Below, piece after piece: positions 1 to 7,029 of a stretch of 38,560 nt of DNA. Origin of the DNA: an uncultured Pseudomonadota bacterium (GTDB lineage Bacteria > Pseudomonadota > Gammaproteobacteria > Competibacterales > Competibacteraceae); NCBI GenBank assembly GCA_903844665.1, contig CAIMUS010000035.1, forward strand, positions 1 to 38,560, in the 5' to 3' direction. A program made the position numbers and the translations under genes. The notes under the pieces are model-generated. The model was not told the origin of the DNA. It made no database searches and saw only the letters and a program-made list of their open reading frames with translations. Position 1 is the stretch's first letter; every line of letters starts with the position of its first letter.

Positions 1-590
1 CCCAAGGGCGCTACGGGGAAGCGGAACCGCTCTATCAGCGGGCGCTGGCGGCCCGTGAGAAAGTGCTCGGCCCCGAACACCCGGATACCCTGCAAAGTGT
101 CAACAACCTCGCGGCTTTATATGACTCCCAAGGGCGCTACGGGGAAGCGGAACCGCTCTATCAGCGGGCACTGGCGACCCGTGAGAAAGTGCTTGGCCCC
201 GCGCACCCGGCTACCCTGACCAGTGTCAACAACTTCGCGGCTTTATATCAAGCTCAAGGGCGCTACGGGGAAGCGGGACCGCTCTTTCAGCGGGCGCTGA
301 CGGCCCGTAAGAAAGTGCTCGGCCCCGCGCACCCGGATACCCTGCGCAGTGTCAACAACCTCGCGGCTTTATATGAAGCCCAAGGGCGCTACGGGGAAGC
401 GGAACCGCTCTATCAGCGGGCGCTGGCGGCCCGTGAGAAAGTGTTTGGCCCCGCGCACCCGGATACCCTGCAAAGTGTCAACAACCTCGCGGAGTTATAT
501 CAAGCCCAAGGGCGCTACGGGGAAGCGGAACCGTTACTTCAGCGGGCGCTGGCGGCCAGTGAGAAAGTGCTCGGCCCCGCGCACCCGTTT
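1..590 (+). repeat. 126-bp tandem repeats inside the TPR-CHAT gene
   Basis: The motif AAGGGCGCTACGGGGAAGCG recurs near 4, 130, 256, 382 and 508, a constant 126-bp period equal to 42 codons. Units differ at only a few bases each, much less than expected from protein-level conservation alone, which implies recent duplication or gene conversion. The repeat continues beyond the left edge of the window. Confidence 0.9.
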
Positions 591-2318
591 ACGCTGACGG
601 TACAACTCAATTACACGGTCACACTGGTCAATCTAAAACAGCCGAAACGCGCACTGCAAATGCTGGAACGCATGGAGCCGCGCCTGCTGGGGCTCGCTGC
701 GCTGCAGTTGCGTTCTACCCAGCAGGAGGGAGTTCGGCGGCTGTTTCTTTTCAAGCAATCGAACTTTCAGGATGTGGTTCTCACATTAGCCTTGAGCAAT
801 CCCGAACCGGACTATGTCGATCTCGCCGCCAAGGTTATGCTGCGCTGGAAGCAGATTCAGGGTGAGGAAGAAGCCTCCCTGGCGCGTCTGGTGCGCCGCA
901 GTGAGAAGGATTCCGAAATAGGCGAATTGGCAAAGCAAATCGCCGATCTGCGGCGCGACCTCAGCCATCTCGCCAATCTGCCGAAGCCGGATGCTGACTT
1001 ACAGCGTAAGAAACTGAACGAACTGGAAGCCAAGGAAATACGGCTGGCCCAAATCAGCGGCGAATTCAATCGCCATTTGCAGGTGCGCAACGCTGACGTT
1101 GACAAAGTGCGCCACTATCTACCGCAGGATGGCGGTGCGCTGCTGGAACTACGCCTGTACGAGCCGGTTGACTTCAAGACTGGAAAAGGTGGCGAACCGC
1201 ATTGGGCGGCTTTACTGCTGTCGGCGGCCGGCGAGATGTCATTGCACGATCTGGGACCGGTGGCGGCAACACGGAAACTGGCGCAGAAACTGTGGGAAAC
1301 CCATGCACATGCAGATGCCGCCGCCCTGTACAATAACTTGTTCAGCAAGCTGGACGAGAAGCTGAAACGCTACGACCCGCTCTACATCGCGCCGGATGGT
1401 TTCCTCAGCCTGCTTGCCTTCGCCCAACTGGTGACGCCGGACGGTCAATACTGGGTTCAACGCCAGACTTTGCGCCAGGTCAGCGTCGGGCGGCACCTGA
1501 TTCCTAGAGATAGTCGCAATCCGAATAAACTCAAGGGCCTGCTGGCATTGGGTGAAGTGGATTATGAGCGATTCAGTCCTGCTGAACCTTCAGCGCCGAA
1601 AGAAAAGCAGGCGCAAACAGATCAAAACGTGTCGGTCGTTAAGCGTGCGCTAAGGAAAGGGGTTGGCCAATTCGGGGTGCTCAAGGAAACCGGTAATGAA
1701 GTTACAGAGGTGGAAAATAGGTACTGGAACGATTCGAACATCCCTTCGCAGGTCTGGCGTGGTGTTGACGCCTCTGAGCCCCGTTTGAAAGCTCTCACTA
1801 CACCACCTAGTGTACTGCACCTGGCGACACATGGTTTTTATCTCAATGACAATGAAAAGCTGATCGAGAATACGGCTAACCGGCCGCTGGTGCTTTCCGG
1901 TCTCGCCCTGGCGGGCGCCAATCAGGGACTCAAAGGTAAAGCCGGTCCCGATGGCGAAGACGGGATTCTGTACGCCCTGGAAGTGCAGGATCTCAACCTG
2001 GAAGATACCGAACTGGTCACGCTGTCGGCCTGCGATACCGGCGTCGGCACGCTGGATTACTCCGAAGGCGTGTACGGCCTGGTGCGGGCGTTTCATACCG
2101 CCGGCGCTCGCAATGTGCTGATGTCACTCTGGCCACTGGGCGACCGCTCGGCGCGCGACTTCATGGCGCGGTTCTATCGCACCTGGCTGAACGGCCCGAA
2201 ACCCAAGGATCTGGCGGTGGCGTTACGCGACACGCAGCTTTCGTTCATCAACGACAAAAACGAGCCACTTCGCAATCCCGAAGTCTGGGCGCCGTTCGTG
2301 CTGGTGGAAGGACCGTAG
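1..2318 (+). CDS. TPR-CHAT protein (caspase-like protease), 5' end outside window
   Basis: The reading frame is open from base 3, so the true start lies to the left; the GTG at 63 is only an internal valine in a repeat. The N-terminal part has about five 42-residue tetratricopeptide repeats of the kinesin-light-chain type (core GRYGEAEPLYQRALA followed by GPAHPDTL). A helical linker with charged coiled-coil segments (about 850-1130) follows. The C-terminal CHAT domain keeps the caspase-type dyad: the His codon is at 1830-1832 in HLATHGF and the Cys codon at 2031-2033 in SACDTG. The family cleaves proteins after activation through the TPR sensor, and some members are effectors in defence systems. 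No Cas or gRAMP gene is near, so the partner is unknown. The next gene starts 83 bases downstream. The assignment to TPR-CHAT is firm; the physiological role is not. Confidence 0.9.
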   Translation, partial: QGRYGEAEPLYQRALAAREKVLGPEHPDTLQSVNNLAALYDSQGRYGEAEPLYQRALATREKVLGPAHPATLTSVNNFAALYQAQGRYGEAGPLFQRALTARKKVLGPAHPDTLRSVNNLAALYEAQGRYGEAEPLYQRALAAREKVFGPAHPDTLQSVNNLAELYQAQGRYGEAEPLLQRALAASEKVLGPAHPFTLTVQLNYTVTLVNLKQPKRALQMLERMEPRLLGLAALQLRSTQQEGVRRLFLFKQSNFQDVVLTLALSNPEPDYVDLAAKVMLRWKQIQGEEEASLARLVRRSEKDSEIGELAKQIADLRRDLSHLANLPKPDADLQRKKLNELEAKEIRLAQISGEFNRHLQVRNADVDKVRHYLPQDGGALLELRLYEPVDFKTGKGGEPHWAALLLSAAGEMSLHDLGPVAATRKLAQKLWETHAHADAAALYNNLFSKLDEKLKRYDPLYIAPDGFLSLLAFAQLVTPDGQYWVQRQTLRQVSVGRHLIPRDSRNPNKLKGLLALGEVDYERFSPAEPSAPKEKQAQTDQNVSVVKRALRKGVGQFGVLKETGNEVTEVENRYWNDSNIPSQVWRGVDASEPRLKALTTPPSVLHLATHGFYLNDNEKLIENTANRPLVLSGLALAGANQGLKGKAGPDGEDGILYALEVQDLNLEDTELVTLSACDTGVGTLDYSEGVYGLVRAFHTAGARNVLMSLWPLGDRSARDFMARFYRTWLNGPKPKDLAVALRDTQLSFINDKNEPLRNPEVWAPFVLVEGP

Positions 2319-2335
2319 GTTCTTTCTGGCAGGTT

Positions 2336-2355
2336 GGCACGGTCTGCACCGTGCC
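2336..2355 (+). terminator. Short perfect hairpin after the TPR-CHAT gene
   Basis: GGCACGGT and ACCGTGCC form a perfect 8-bp stem with a 4-base loop, 17 bases after the stop codon. There is no T-run, so it may be a weak terminator or a dispersed repeat; similar GTGC-containing palindromes occur near 3100 and 11030. Confidence 0.35.
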
Positions 2356-2401
2356 CTACCGTGCTATAGTCAACATTCCGATAGCGTAGAGAGGTTTGGT
2401 C

Positions 2402-2635
2402 ATGGAACAGTCAGTGGTCATGTTACCTACAGCACTCAAGAAACAGATCAAATTGCTGTCCAGGGAAAAAGGCGTGTCCGTTGCCGAGTTGCTTTGGCAA
2501 GCATTGGCGGAAGTATCACCCCAAACCGAACTCGACCGGCTGCAAACCAAATTGGTAACTGCTGCCGCGGCTCTGGATGAAGCCGAAAAGAATGTACAGG
2601 AAACCTTGCGGTTCCTGGCTTCCAGAACGAGCTAA
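2402..2635 (+). CDS. Small ribbon-helix-helix-like protein with coiled-coil tail
   Basis: The 77-aa product starts at the ATG at 2402, with AGAGAGG about 8 bases upstream; a TTG two codons earlier is less likely. Residues 5-35 (VVMLPTALKKQIKLLSREKG and the following helix) look like the strand-helix-helix of MetJ/Arc-type DNA-binding proteins. The rest is a heptad-rich helix (LDRLQTKLVTAAAALDEAEK). The gene ends 9 bases before the next coiled-coil gene, so the two are probably co-transcribed and may interact. It could be an antitoxin-like regulator, but no toxin is adjacent. Function is unknown. Confidence 0.6.
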   Translation: MEQSVVMLPTALKKQIKLLSREKGVSVAELLWQALAEVSPQTELDRLQTKLVTAAAALDEAEKNVQETLRFLASRTS

Positions 2636-2644
2636 GGAGCAACG

Positions 2645-2971
2645 ATGTCCGGCATCGGGGAAATCATGAAGGCGCTCAAGGATGCCATCCTGCTGACCGA
2701 GCGCGTGCAGAAACTGGCTGAAGATACGACCGCGCTGGCGCGCGCCATCCGCGAGGAGGCTCAGCACAACCGCCGGGAAGTCGCCGAGTTAAGGGATCGG
2801 GTAACCCGGCTTGAAGCACGCCTCGATACCCTGCTCGACATTATCAAAATCAGGGCTACGATACCAACATCGATCACCCATGATGTGCAGCCGACTCTAA
2901 TGAACCCGCACCGACGACAGGATAACGAGCCGTCCCTGAACGGCGATTCCGAACCATCCGGCAAAACATAG
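2645..2971 (+). CDS. Small coiled-coil hypothetical protein
   Basis: The 108-aa product starts at ATG 2645 with a good AAGGAG site overlapping the end of the previous gene. Residues 1-70 form an amphipathic helix with clear heptads (LTERVQKLAEDTTALARAI, then RDRVTRLEARLDTLLDI). The last 35 residues are polar and look disordered. There is no signal peptide or membrane segment. It may multimerise with the upstream RHH-like protein. I do not recognise a characterised family. Confidence 0.55.
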   Translation: MSGIGEIMKALKDAILLTERVQKLAEDTTALARAIREEAQHNRREVAELRDRVTRLEARLDTLLDIIKIRATIPTSITHDVQPTLMNPHRRQDNEPSLNGDSEPSGKT

Positions 2972-2984
2972 TTCGCATAGGACC

Positions 2985-3024
2985 GTAGCCCGGCTGGAGC
3001 GGAACTGGCGGGGCGCAATCCGGG
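2985..3024. repeat. Dispersed REP-like element (AGCCCGG...CCGGG type)
   Basis: Sequence of the type AGCCCGGCTGGAGCGG...GCGCAATCCGGG forms imperfect inverted ends. The same family, with CTGGATGGAGCGGAGC, is seen at 4468-4499 and 23189-23235. These are short non-coding palindromes between genes. The rest of 2972-3161 shows no gene. Confidence 0.5.
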
Positions 3025-3161
3025 TTCCTCCCCCGAACCTCGGATTCCGGCCTTCGGCCTGCATCCGCTCTACCTCTACTCCCTGGCTTATGGCATAAGG
3101 TGCGTACCGTGCACCCTATGACCGCCTTGATAGATCAACTTCTCATGATTATGATTATTCC

Positions 3162-3431
3162 ATGATTACGACAGTCACCCAGAAAAATAGGGTTACCATA
3201 CCGGCTGAAATTGCCCGGAAACTCGGCATCAAACCGGGCTATAAGCTCGACTGGCAAGCGGTAGAGGGGAAGGACGAAATTGTGGTCAAGATCATTCCGG
3301 ATCGCGGCGAACTGGCGCGCCGGTTGTGCGGCATGGGCGCCGATCTGGCGCCGGGGCGCGATATCATCGCCGAACTGGATGATGAGCGCGAACAGGAAGA
3401 CCGCGAGCGGATGCAGGAACTGGGAGGATGA
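3162..3431 (+). CDS. AbrB/MazE-type antitoxin (swapped-hairpin DNA-binding)
   Basis: The 89-aa product starts with MITTVTQKNRVTIPAEIARKL, the signature of the AbrB/SpoVT swapped-hairpin fold, where RVTIP marks the first hairpin. The C-terminal half (about 45-89) is acidic and helical and would wrap around a toxin. Its stop codon overlaps the start of a PIN-domain gene by 4 bases (ATGA), the usual antitoxin-toxin coupling. Such pairs normally repress their own promoter. The partner is truncated here, so the antitoxin is probably a relic or acts in trans. Confidence 0.8.
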   Translation: MITTVTQKNRVTIPAEIARKLGIKPGYKLDWQAVEGKDEIVVKIIPDRGELARRLCGMGADLAPGRDIIAELDDEREQEDRERMQELGG

Positions 3432-3570
3432 CCTATCTCCTGGATACCTCGGCGCTGCTGGCGCTTTATCTGAAGGAACCGGAAGCAGACCAGGTGTTGG
3501 CGCTGTTCGATGATCCGCAGCGCGACATCCTGCTTTCTTCGCTATCTATATTCCAATGGCGCATTTTCAA
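3428..3570 (+). pseudogene. vapC-type PIN-domain toxin, truncated after about 45 codons
   Basis: The frame begins MTYLLDTSALLALYLKEPEA, the first strand and helix of a PIN ribonuclease with the first catalytic Asp (LLDTS). It continues through a second helix and the LLSSLS strand, then loses similarity at about 3565, where the frame runs on out of register over the Uma2 gene to a stop at 3686-3688. A complete VapC needs about 130 residues with three or four acidic sites; only the first is left. The break lies just upstream of the Uma2 ribosome-binding site, so an insertion or deletion probably joined the two loci. Confidence 0.7.
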
Positions 3571-3585
3571 CCGGAGGCGACCGTC

Positions 3586-4362
3586 ATGCACGCCAACCCA
3601 CTTGAAGCCCCTGTGCAAACCGTTATCTACCCCGACAGCGACGGCAAACCGATGGCCGATAACACCCTACAATTCCGCTGGATCGTGACGATTGTCGGCA
3701 ATCTGGAGACCCTGTATGCCGACGACCCTAATGTCTTCATCGCCGGTGATCTGCTGTGGTATCCCGTCGAAGGCAACAACAAAATTCGCAGTGCACCGGA
3801 TGCACTGGTGGCCTTCGGCCGGCCCAAGGGCGACCGCGGTTCCTACAAACAGTGGGAAGAAGGCGGCATCGCGCCGCAGGTGATGTTCGAGGTGCTGTCG
3901 CCGGGCAATACCCGGCGGGAGATGGACGAGAAGCTGGCGTTCTATGACCGCTATGGGGTGGAGGAATATTATCTTTATGACCCGGATCGTGGCCGGCTGC
4001 GGGGCTGGCGGCGACAGCAGGGCCGGTTGGCGGAAATCACGCCGATGCGGGGCTGGGTCAGTCCGCGTCTCGGAGTGCGATTCGACTTGGATGGATTGGA
4101 TCTCTGCCTGACCGGACCGGACGGTGAACGCTTCGCTTCATTTCTTGAGGTCGCCCAGGAAGCCAGGGGAGCCAAGCAACGCGCCGTCGCCGAGTTTATG
4201 GCGCGCCAGGTGGCCGAACAGCGCGCCGAGGCCGAAGCTGCCGCCCGCCGGGAGGCGGATCGGCGTGCAGTAAACGCCGAACAACGCGCCGCCGCCGCCG
4301 AAGCGGAACTCGTCCGCTTGCGTGCCCTACTCGAAAGTCAGGCCGGCGGCCGTTCCATCTGA
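3586..4362 (+). CDS. Uma2 family (DUF820) PD-(D/E)XK nuclease-fold protein
   Basis: I chose the ATG at 3586 because GGAGG lies 8 bases upstream; an earlier ATG at 3556 is in frame but lacks a site and lies in toxin remnant. The 258-aa product has the Uma2 core at about 15-180: SAPDALVAF contains the first acidic site, and FEVLSPGNTRREMDEK with YGVEEYYLYDP gives the E...K part of the PD-(D/E)XK active site. Residues 190-255 are an Ala/Arg/Glu-rich coiled coil, common in proteobacterial members. The biochemical role of Uma2 proteins is largely unknown, though nuclease activity is predicted. Confidence 0.85.
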   Translation: MHANPLEAPVQTVIYPDSDGKPMADNTLQFRWIVTIVGNLETLYADDPNVFIAGDLLWYPVEGNNKIRSAPDALVAFGRPKGDRGSYKQWEEGGIAPQVMFEVLSPGNTRREMDEKLAFYDRYGVEEYYLYDPDRGRLRGWRRQQGRLAEITPMRGWVSPRLGVRFDLDGLDLCLTGPDGERFASFLEVAQEARGAKQRAVAEFMARQVAEQRAEAEAAARREADRRAVNAEQRAAAAEAELVRLRALLESQAGGRSI

Positions 4363-4390
4363 TACCGGCCTTCTGAAGGGAGAACGAATC

Positions 4391-4597
4391 ATGAAGCGCT
4401 ACGGTTATTGGGTAATAGTGGGGTTGCTGTGCTTGGGCGCTGTCGCTCATGCTCAGGAGCAGAAAGTAGCCGGCGTAGCCTGGATGGAGCGGAGCTTGCA
4501 TCTTCTCAAAACGCACTCTATCCAAGACCCAGTGAACGGCATTCTCAAAGCCCCAGCAACCGTTCCAGATAATGGATATTCATCCCCCCCTCGATGA
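4391..4597 (+). pseudogene. Exported-protein gene fragment broken by a dispersed repeat
   Basis: A GAAGGGAGA site precedes ATG 4391. The first 19-20 residues are a textbook signal peptide (MKRYGYW, then VIVGLLCLGAVAHA, cleavage after AHA). Eight codons later the frame enters a dispersed REP-like repeat at 4468 and then runs into the 3' end of accC on the other strand, stopping at 4597. The C-terminal part has no protein-like pattern. The parent gene has probably lost its body, and only the leader is left. Confidence 0.6.
4468..4499 (+). repeat. Dispersed repeat shared with 23189-23220
   Basis: A 32-base sequence beginning AGCCGGCGTAGCCTGGATGG recurs at 23189-23220 with a single mismatch. The second copy continues into GAAGCGCAATCCAGG, which completes a palindrome of the GTAGCCTGGAT...ATCCAGG type. 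This copy lacks that right half and interrupts the signal-peptide gene. Confidence 0.75.
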
Positions 4598-5885
4598 AAC
4601 CGGCGTCGCTGAGAATCCGCCGATGCAGGGGGACATTGGTTTTAATCCCCTCTATCACCAACTCCGCCAGGGCGGTGCGCATCCGCGCCAGGGCGGTGGC
4701 TCGATTCTCGCCGTGGGCGATCAATTTGCCGATCAGAGAATCGTACTGGGAAGGCACCCGGTAGCCGCTGTAAATATGCGAATCCACCCGGATGCCCGGC
4801 CCGCCCGGCGGATGATATTGGGTAATCAGGCCGGGCGAAGGCAGGAAAGAGTCAGGATCTTCCGCGTTGATCCGGCATTCCAGCGCATGACCGGTGATAC
4901 GAATGGCGTCCTGGGTATAGCTCAGGGGTTCGCCGGCGGCAATGCGTAATTGCTCCCGGACGATATCCGCGCCCGTGATCATCTCCGTTACCGGATGCTC
5001 CACCTGCACCCGGGTATTCATCTCGATAAAATAGAATTCGCCGTCCTGATAGAGAAACTCGAAAGTGCCGGCGCCGCGGTAGCCGATCCGCTGACAGGCT
5101 GCCACGCAGAGCCCACCGATATGCCGGCGTTGCTCCGGAGTAACACCAGGGGCGGGGGCTTCCTCGATCACTTTCTGGTGACGGCGCTGCATGGAACAAT
5201 CCCGCTCCCCCAGGAAAATCGCATCGCCGTGGGTATCGGCCAGCACCTGGATCTCGATATGACGGGGATGATCCAGATATTTCTCTATATAGAGCGTATC
5301 GTTGCCGAAGGTGGCCTGGGCTTCGCCGCGGGTCAGGGCGATGGCGTGCAACAGGGCGGCCTCGCCGTGCACCACCCGCATGCCGCGCCCGCCGCCGCCG
5401 CCGGCCGCTTTAATGATCACCGGGTAACCGATCCGGGCCGCCAACTCCAGATTGGCCGCGCTGTCATCCAGCAGGGGACCGTCGGAACCGGGCACGCAGG
5501 GCACGCCGGCGGCGCGCATCGACTGAAGGGCGGAGATCTTATCTCCCATCAGCCGGATTGTCTCCGGCCGCGGACCGATGAAGATAAAGCCGCTCTGCTC
5601 CACCCGCTCGGCGAAATCGGCGTTCTCCGCCAGGAAGCCATAGCCCGGATGGATGGCCACGGCGTCGGTGACTTCGGCGGCGCTGATCAGCGCCGGCATA
5701 TTGAGATAACTGCCGCTGGCGGGCGGAGGACCGATGCAGACGGTTTCATCGGCCAGCAGCACATGCTTCAAATCCCGGTCCACGGTGGAATGCACCGCCA
5801 CCGTCTGAATACCCAGTTCGCGACAGGCCCGGAGAATGCGCAGCGCGATTTCGCCGCGATTGGCAATGACGACTTTATCCAGCAT
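4545..5885 (-). CDS. accC: Biotin carboxylase subunit of acetyl-CoA carboxylase
   Basis: The 446-aa product matches the usual length of about 450. It carboxylates the biotin of BCCP with ATP and bicarbonate, the first committed step of fatty-acid synthesis in the cytoplasm. The N-terminus is [20 protein letters not shown]. The ATP-grasp domain has the glycine-rich loop [13 protein letters not shown] (about 160-172) and the catalytic region [14 protein letters not shown] (about 288-301). It lies 28 bases after accB in an aroQ-accB-accC operon. In many gammaproteobacteria prmA follows accC; here a gene fragment and a Uma2 gene do. Large antisense frames over this gene are shadows. Confidence 0.98.
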   Translation of the reverse strand: MLDKVVIANRGEIALRILRACRELGIQTVAVHSTVDRDLKHVLLADETVCIGPPPASGSYLNMPALISAAEVTDAVAIHPGYGFLAENADFAERVEQSGFIFIGPRPETIRLMGDKISALQSMRAAGVPCVPGSDGPLLDDSAANLELAARIGYPVIIKAAGGGGGRGMRVVHGEAALLHAIALTRGEAQATFGNDTLYIEKYLDHPRHIEIQVLADTHGDAIFLGERDCSMQRRHQKVIEEAPAPGVTPEQRRHIGGLCVAACQRIGYRGAGTFEFLYQDGEFYFIEMNTRVQVEHPVTEMITGADIVREQLRIAAGEPLSYTQDAIRITGHALECRINAEDPDSFLPSPGLITQYHPPGGPGIRVDSHIYSGYRVPSQYDSLIGKLIAHGENRATALARMRTALAELVIEGIKTNVPLHRRILSDAGFIEGGMNIHYLERLLGL

Positions 5886-5913
5886 GGCGACGCTTCAGGG
5901 TGGGGGAGGGAGC

Positions 5914-6378
5914 TTATTCCAGCAGAAACAGCGGCTGGTCGTATTCCACCGGCTGGCCGTCTTCCGCCAGAATCCGGGTAATGACGCCGGCCTGATCGGC
6001 CTCGATTTGATTGAACATCTTCATCGCTTCGATGATGCAGATGGCGTCGCCCACGGCCACGGCCTGGCCGATTTCCACCAGGGGCTTGGCGCCGGGCGAA
6101 ACCGAGCGATAAAACGTGCCGACCATGGGCGAGCGCAAGGGCCGACCTTTGGGCGGTGCTTCGACCGGCGGTAATGCAGGCGAGGCCTCGACCACCGGCG
6201 CCAGCGGCGCGGCAACGAAAGGGTTATAACCGACCTGGGAAATCGGGATATGCATCACCGTCGGCGTCGGGGCATGCCGGCTGATCCGCACGGCTTCCTC
6301 GCCTTCCTGGATTTCCAGTTCGGAAATCCCGGATTCTTCAACCAACTCAATCAGTTTCTTGATTTTCCGAATATCCAT
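5914..6378 (-). CDS. accB: Biotin carboxyl carrier protein of acetyl-CoA carboxylase
   Basis: The 154-aa product carries the covalently bound biotin that shuttles between AccC and the carboxyltransferase. The N-terminal helix is [20 protein letters not shown], a Pro/Ala-rich linker spans about 45-80, and the biotinyl domain at 80-154 has the EAMKM signature (lysine near residue 120). It starts 11 bases after aroQ and 28 bases before accC, so co-transcription is expected. Length and layout are normal. Confidence 0.98.
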   Translation of the reverse strand: MDIRKIKKLIELVEESGISELEIQEGEEAVRISRHAPTPTVMHIPISQVGYNPFVAAPLAPVVEASPALPPVEAPPKGRPLRSPMVGTFYRSVSPGAKPLVEIGQAVAVGDAICIIEAMKMFNQIEADQAGVITRILAEDGQPVEYDQPLFLLE

Positions 6379-6389
6379 GGCAGGGTCTT

Positions 6390-6836
6390 TCAGGAACGGT
6401 TGGCGAGCCGCCGGTCGGCGGCCTGAATGGCCAGTTCATAACCCTGGGCGCCCAGACCGCTGATCACGCCGACGGCGACGTCCGATAGATAGGAACGATG
6501 GCGGAACGGCTCGCGGGCGAATACGTTGGACAGATGGACTTCGATAAAGGGTATGCCGACCGCGAGCAGGGCGTCACGCAGGGCGATGCTGGTATGGGTG
6601 TAGGCCGCCGGATTGATCACGATAAAATCCACCCTCTCGCGGTAGGCAAGATGAATTCTTTCCACCAGTTCATGCTCGGCGTTGCTTTGGAAAAACAGCA
6701 GTGCATGCCCCAGCGTTTGCGCCAGCGCTTCACAACAGCAGCGGATATCGTCCAGCGTGGTGGAGCCGTAGACCGTAGGTTCGCGGGCGCCGAGCAGATT
6801 GAGATTCGGGCCGTTGAGGATAAGCAGCTTGGCCAT
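6390..6836 (-). CDS. aroQ: 3-dehydroquinate dehydratase, type II
   Basis: The enzyme dehydrates 3-dehydroquinate to 3-dehydroshikimate in the shikimate pathway. I place the start at ATG 6836, giving 148 aa beginning [20 protein letters not shown], the normal family start; a longer frame up to 6971 adds an unlikely N-terminus. Conserved elements are the NGPNLNLLG loop with the catalytic Tyr shortly after (TVYG), [21 protein letters not shown] and the histidine of EVHLSN. It is the first gene of the aroQ-accB-accC group, 193 bases after dsbD. Confidence 0.97.
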   Translation of the reverse strand: MAKLLILNGPNLNLLGAREPTVYGSTTLDDIRCCCEALAQTLGHALLFFQSNAEHELVERIHLAYRERVDFIVINPAAYTHTSIALRDALLAVGIPFIEVHLSNVFAREPFRHRSYLSDVAVGVISGLGAQGYELAIQAADRRLANRS

Positions 6837-7029
6837 GTGGGTAAACACGGTTGTCCATAGAAGGCAGGGCGGTGATTCTGCCGCAAAGCGGCGGGATTGT
6901 CCAGGAAGACGGCCAGGAAAACGGCAGGATCGGCGCAAATAGCCGCCGGTTGCCGGCAAATTGCTACCCATTATTTCATCTGCTCAGCCACGAGAGCGGA
7001 CGACGGGTTACGCCCGTGTGCTTTGTGGT

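Noticed and set aside
1-590. CRISPR-like array
   Set aside because: The 126-bp repeats are contiguous, coding and in frame with TPR units; there are no unique spacers.
1-2318. Craspase (gRAMP-associated TPR-CHAT)
   Set aside because: No Cas7-11-like gene, Cas1/Cas2 or CRISPR array is seen in the window; TPR-CHAT proteins are common outside CRISPR loci.
4950-5981. 343-codon frame antisense to accC
   Set aside because: Shadow of a GC-rich conserved gene; its translation is Gly/His/Arg-rich, without domain patterns or a start signal.
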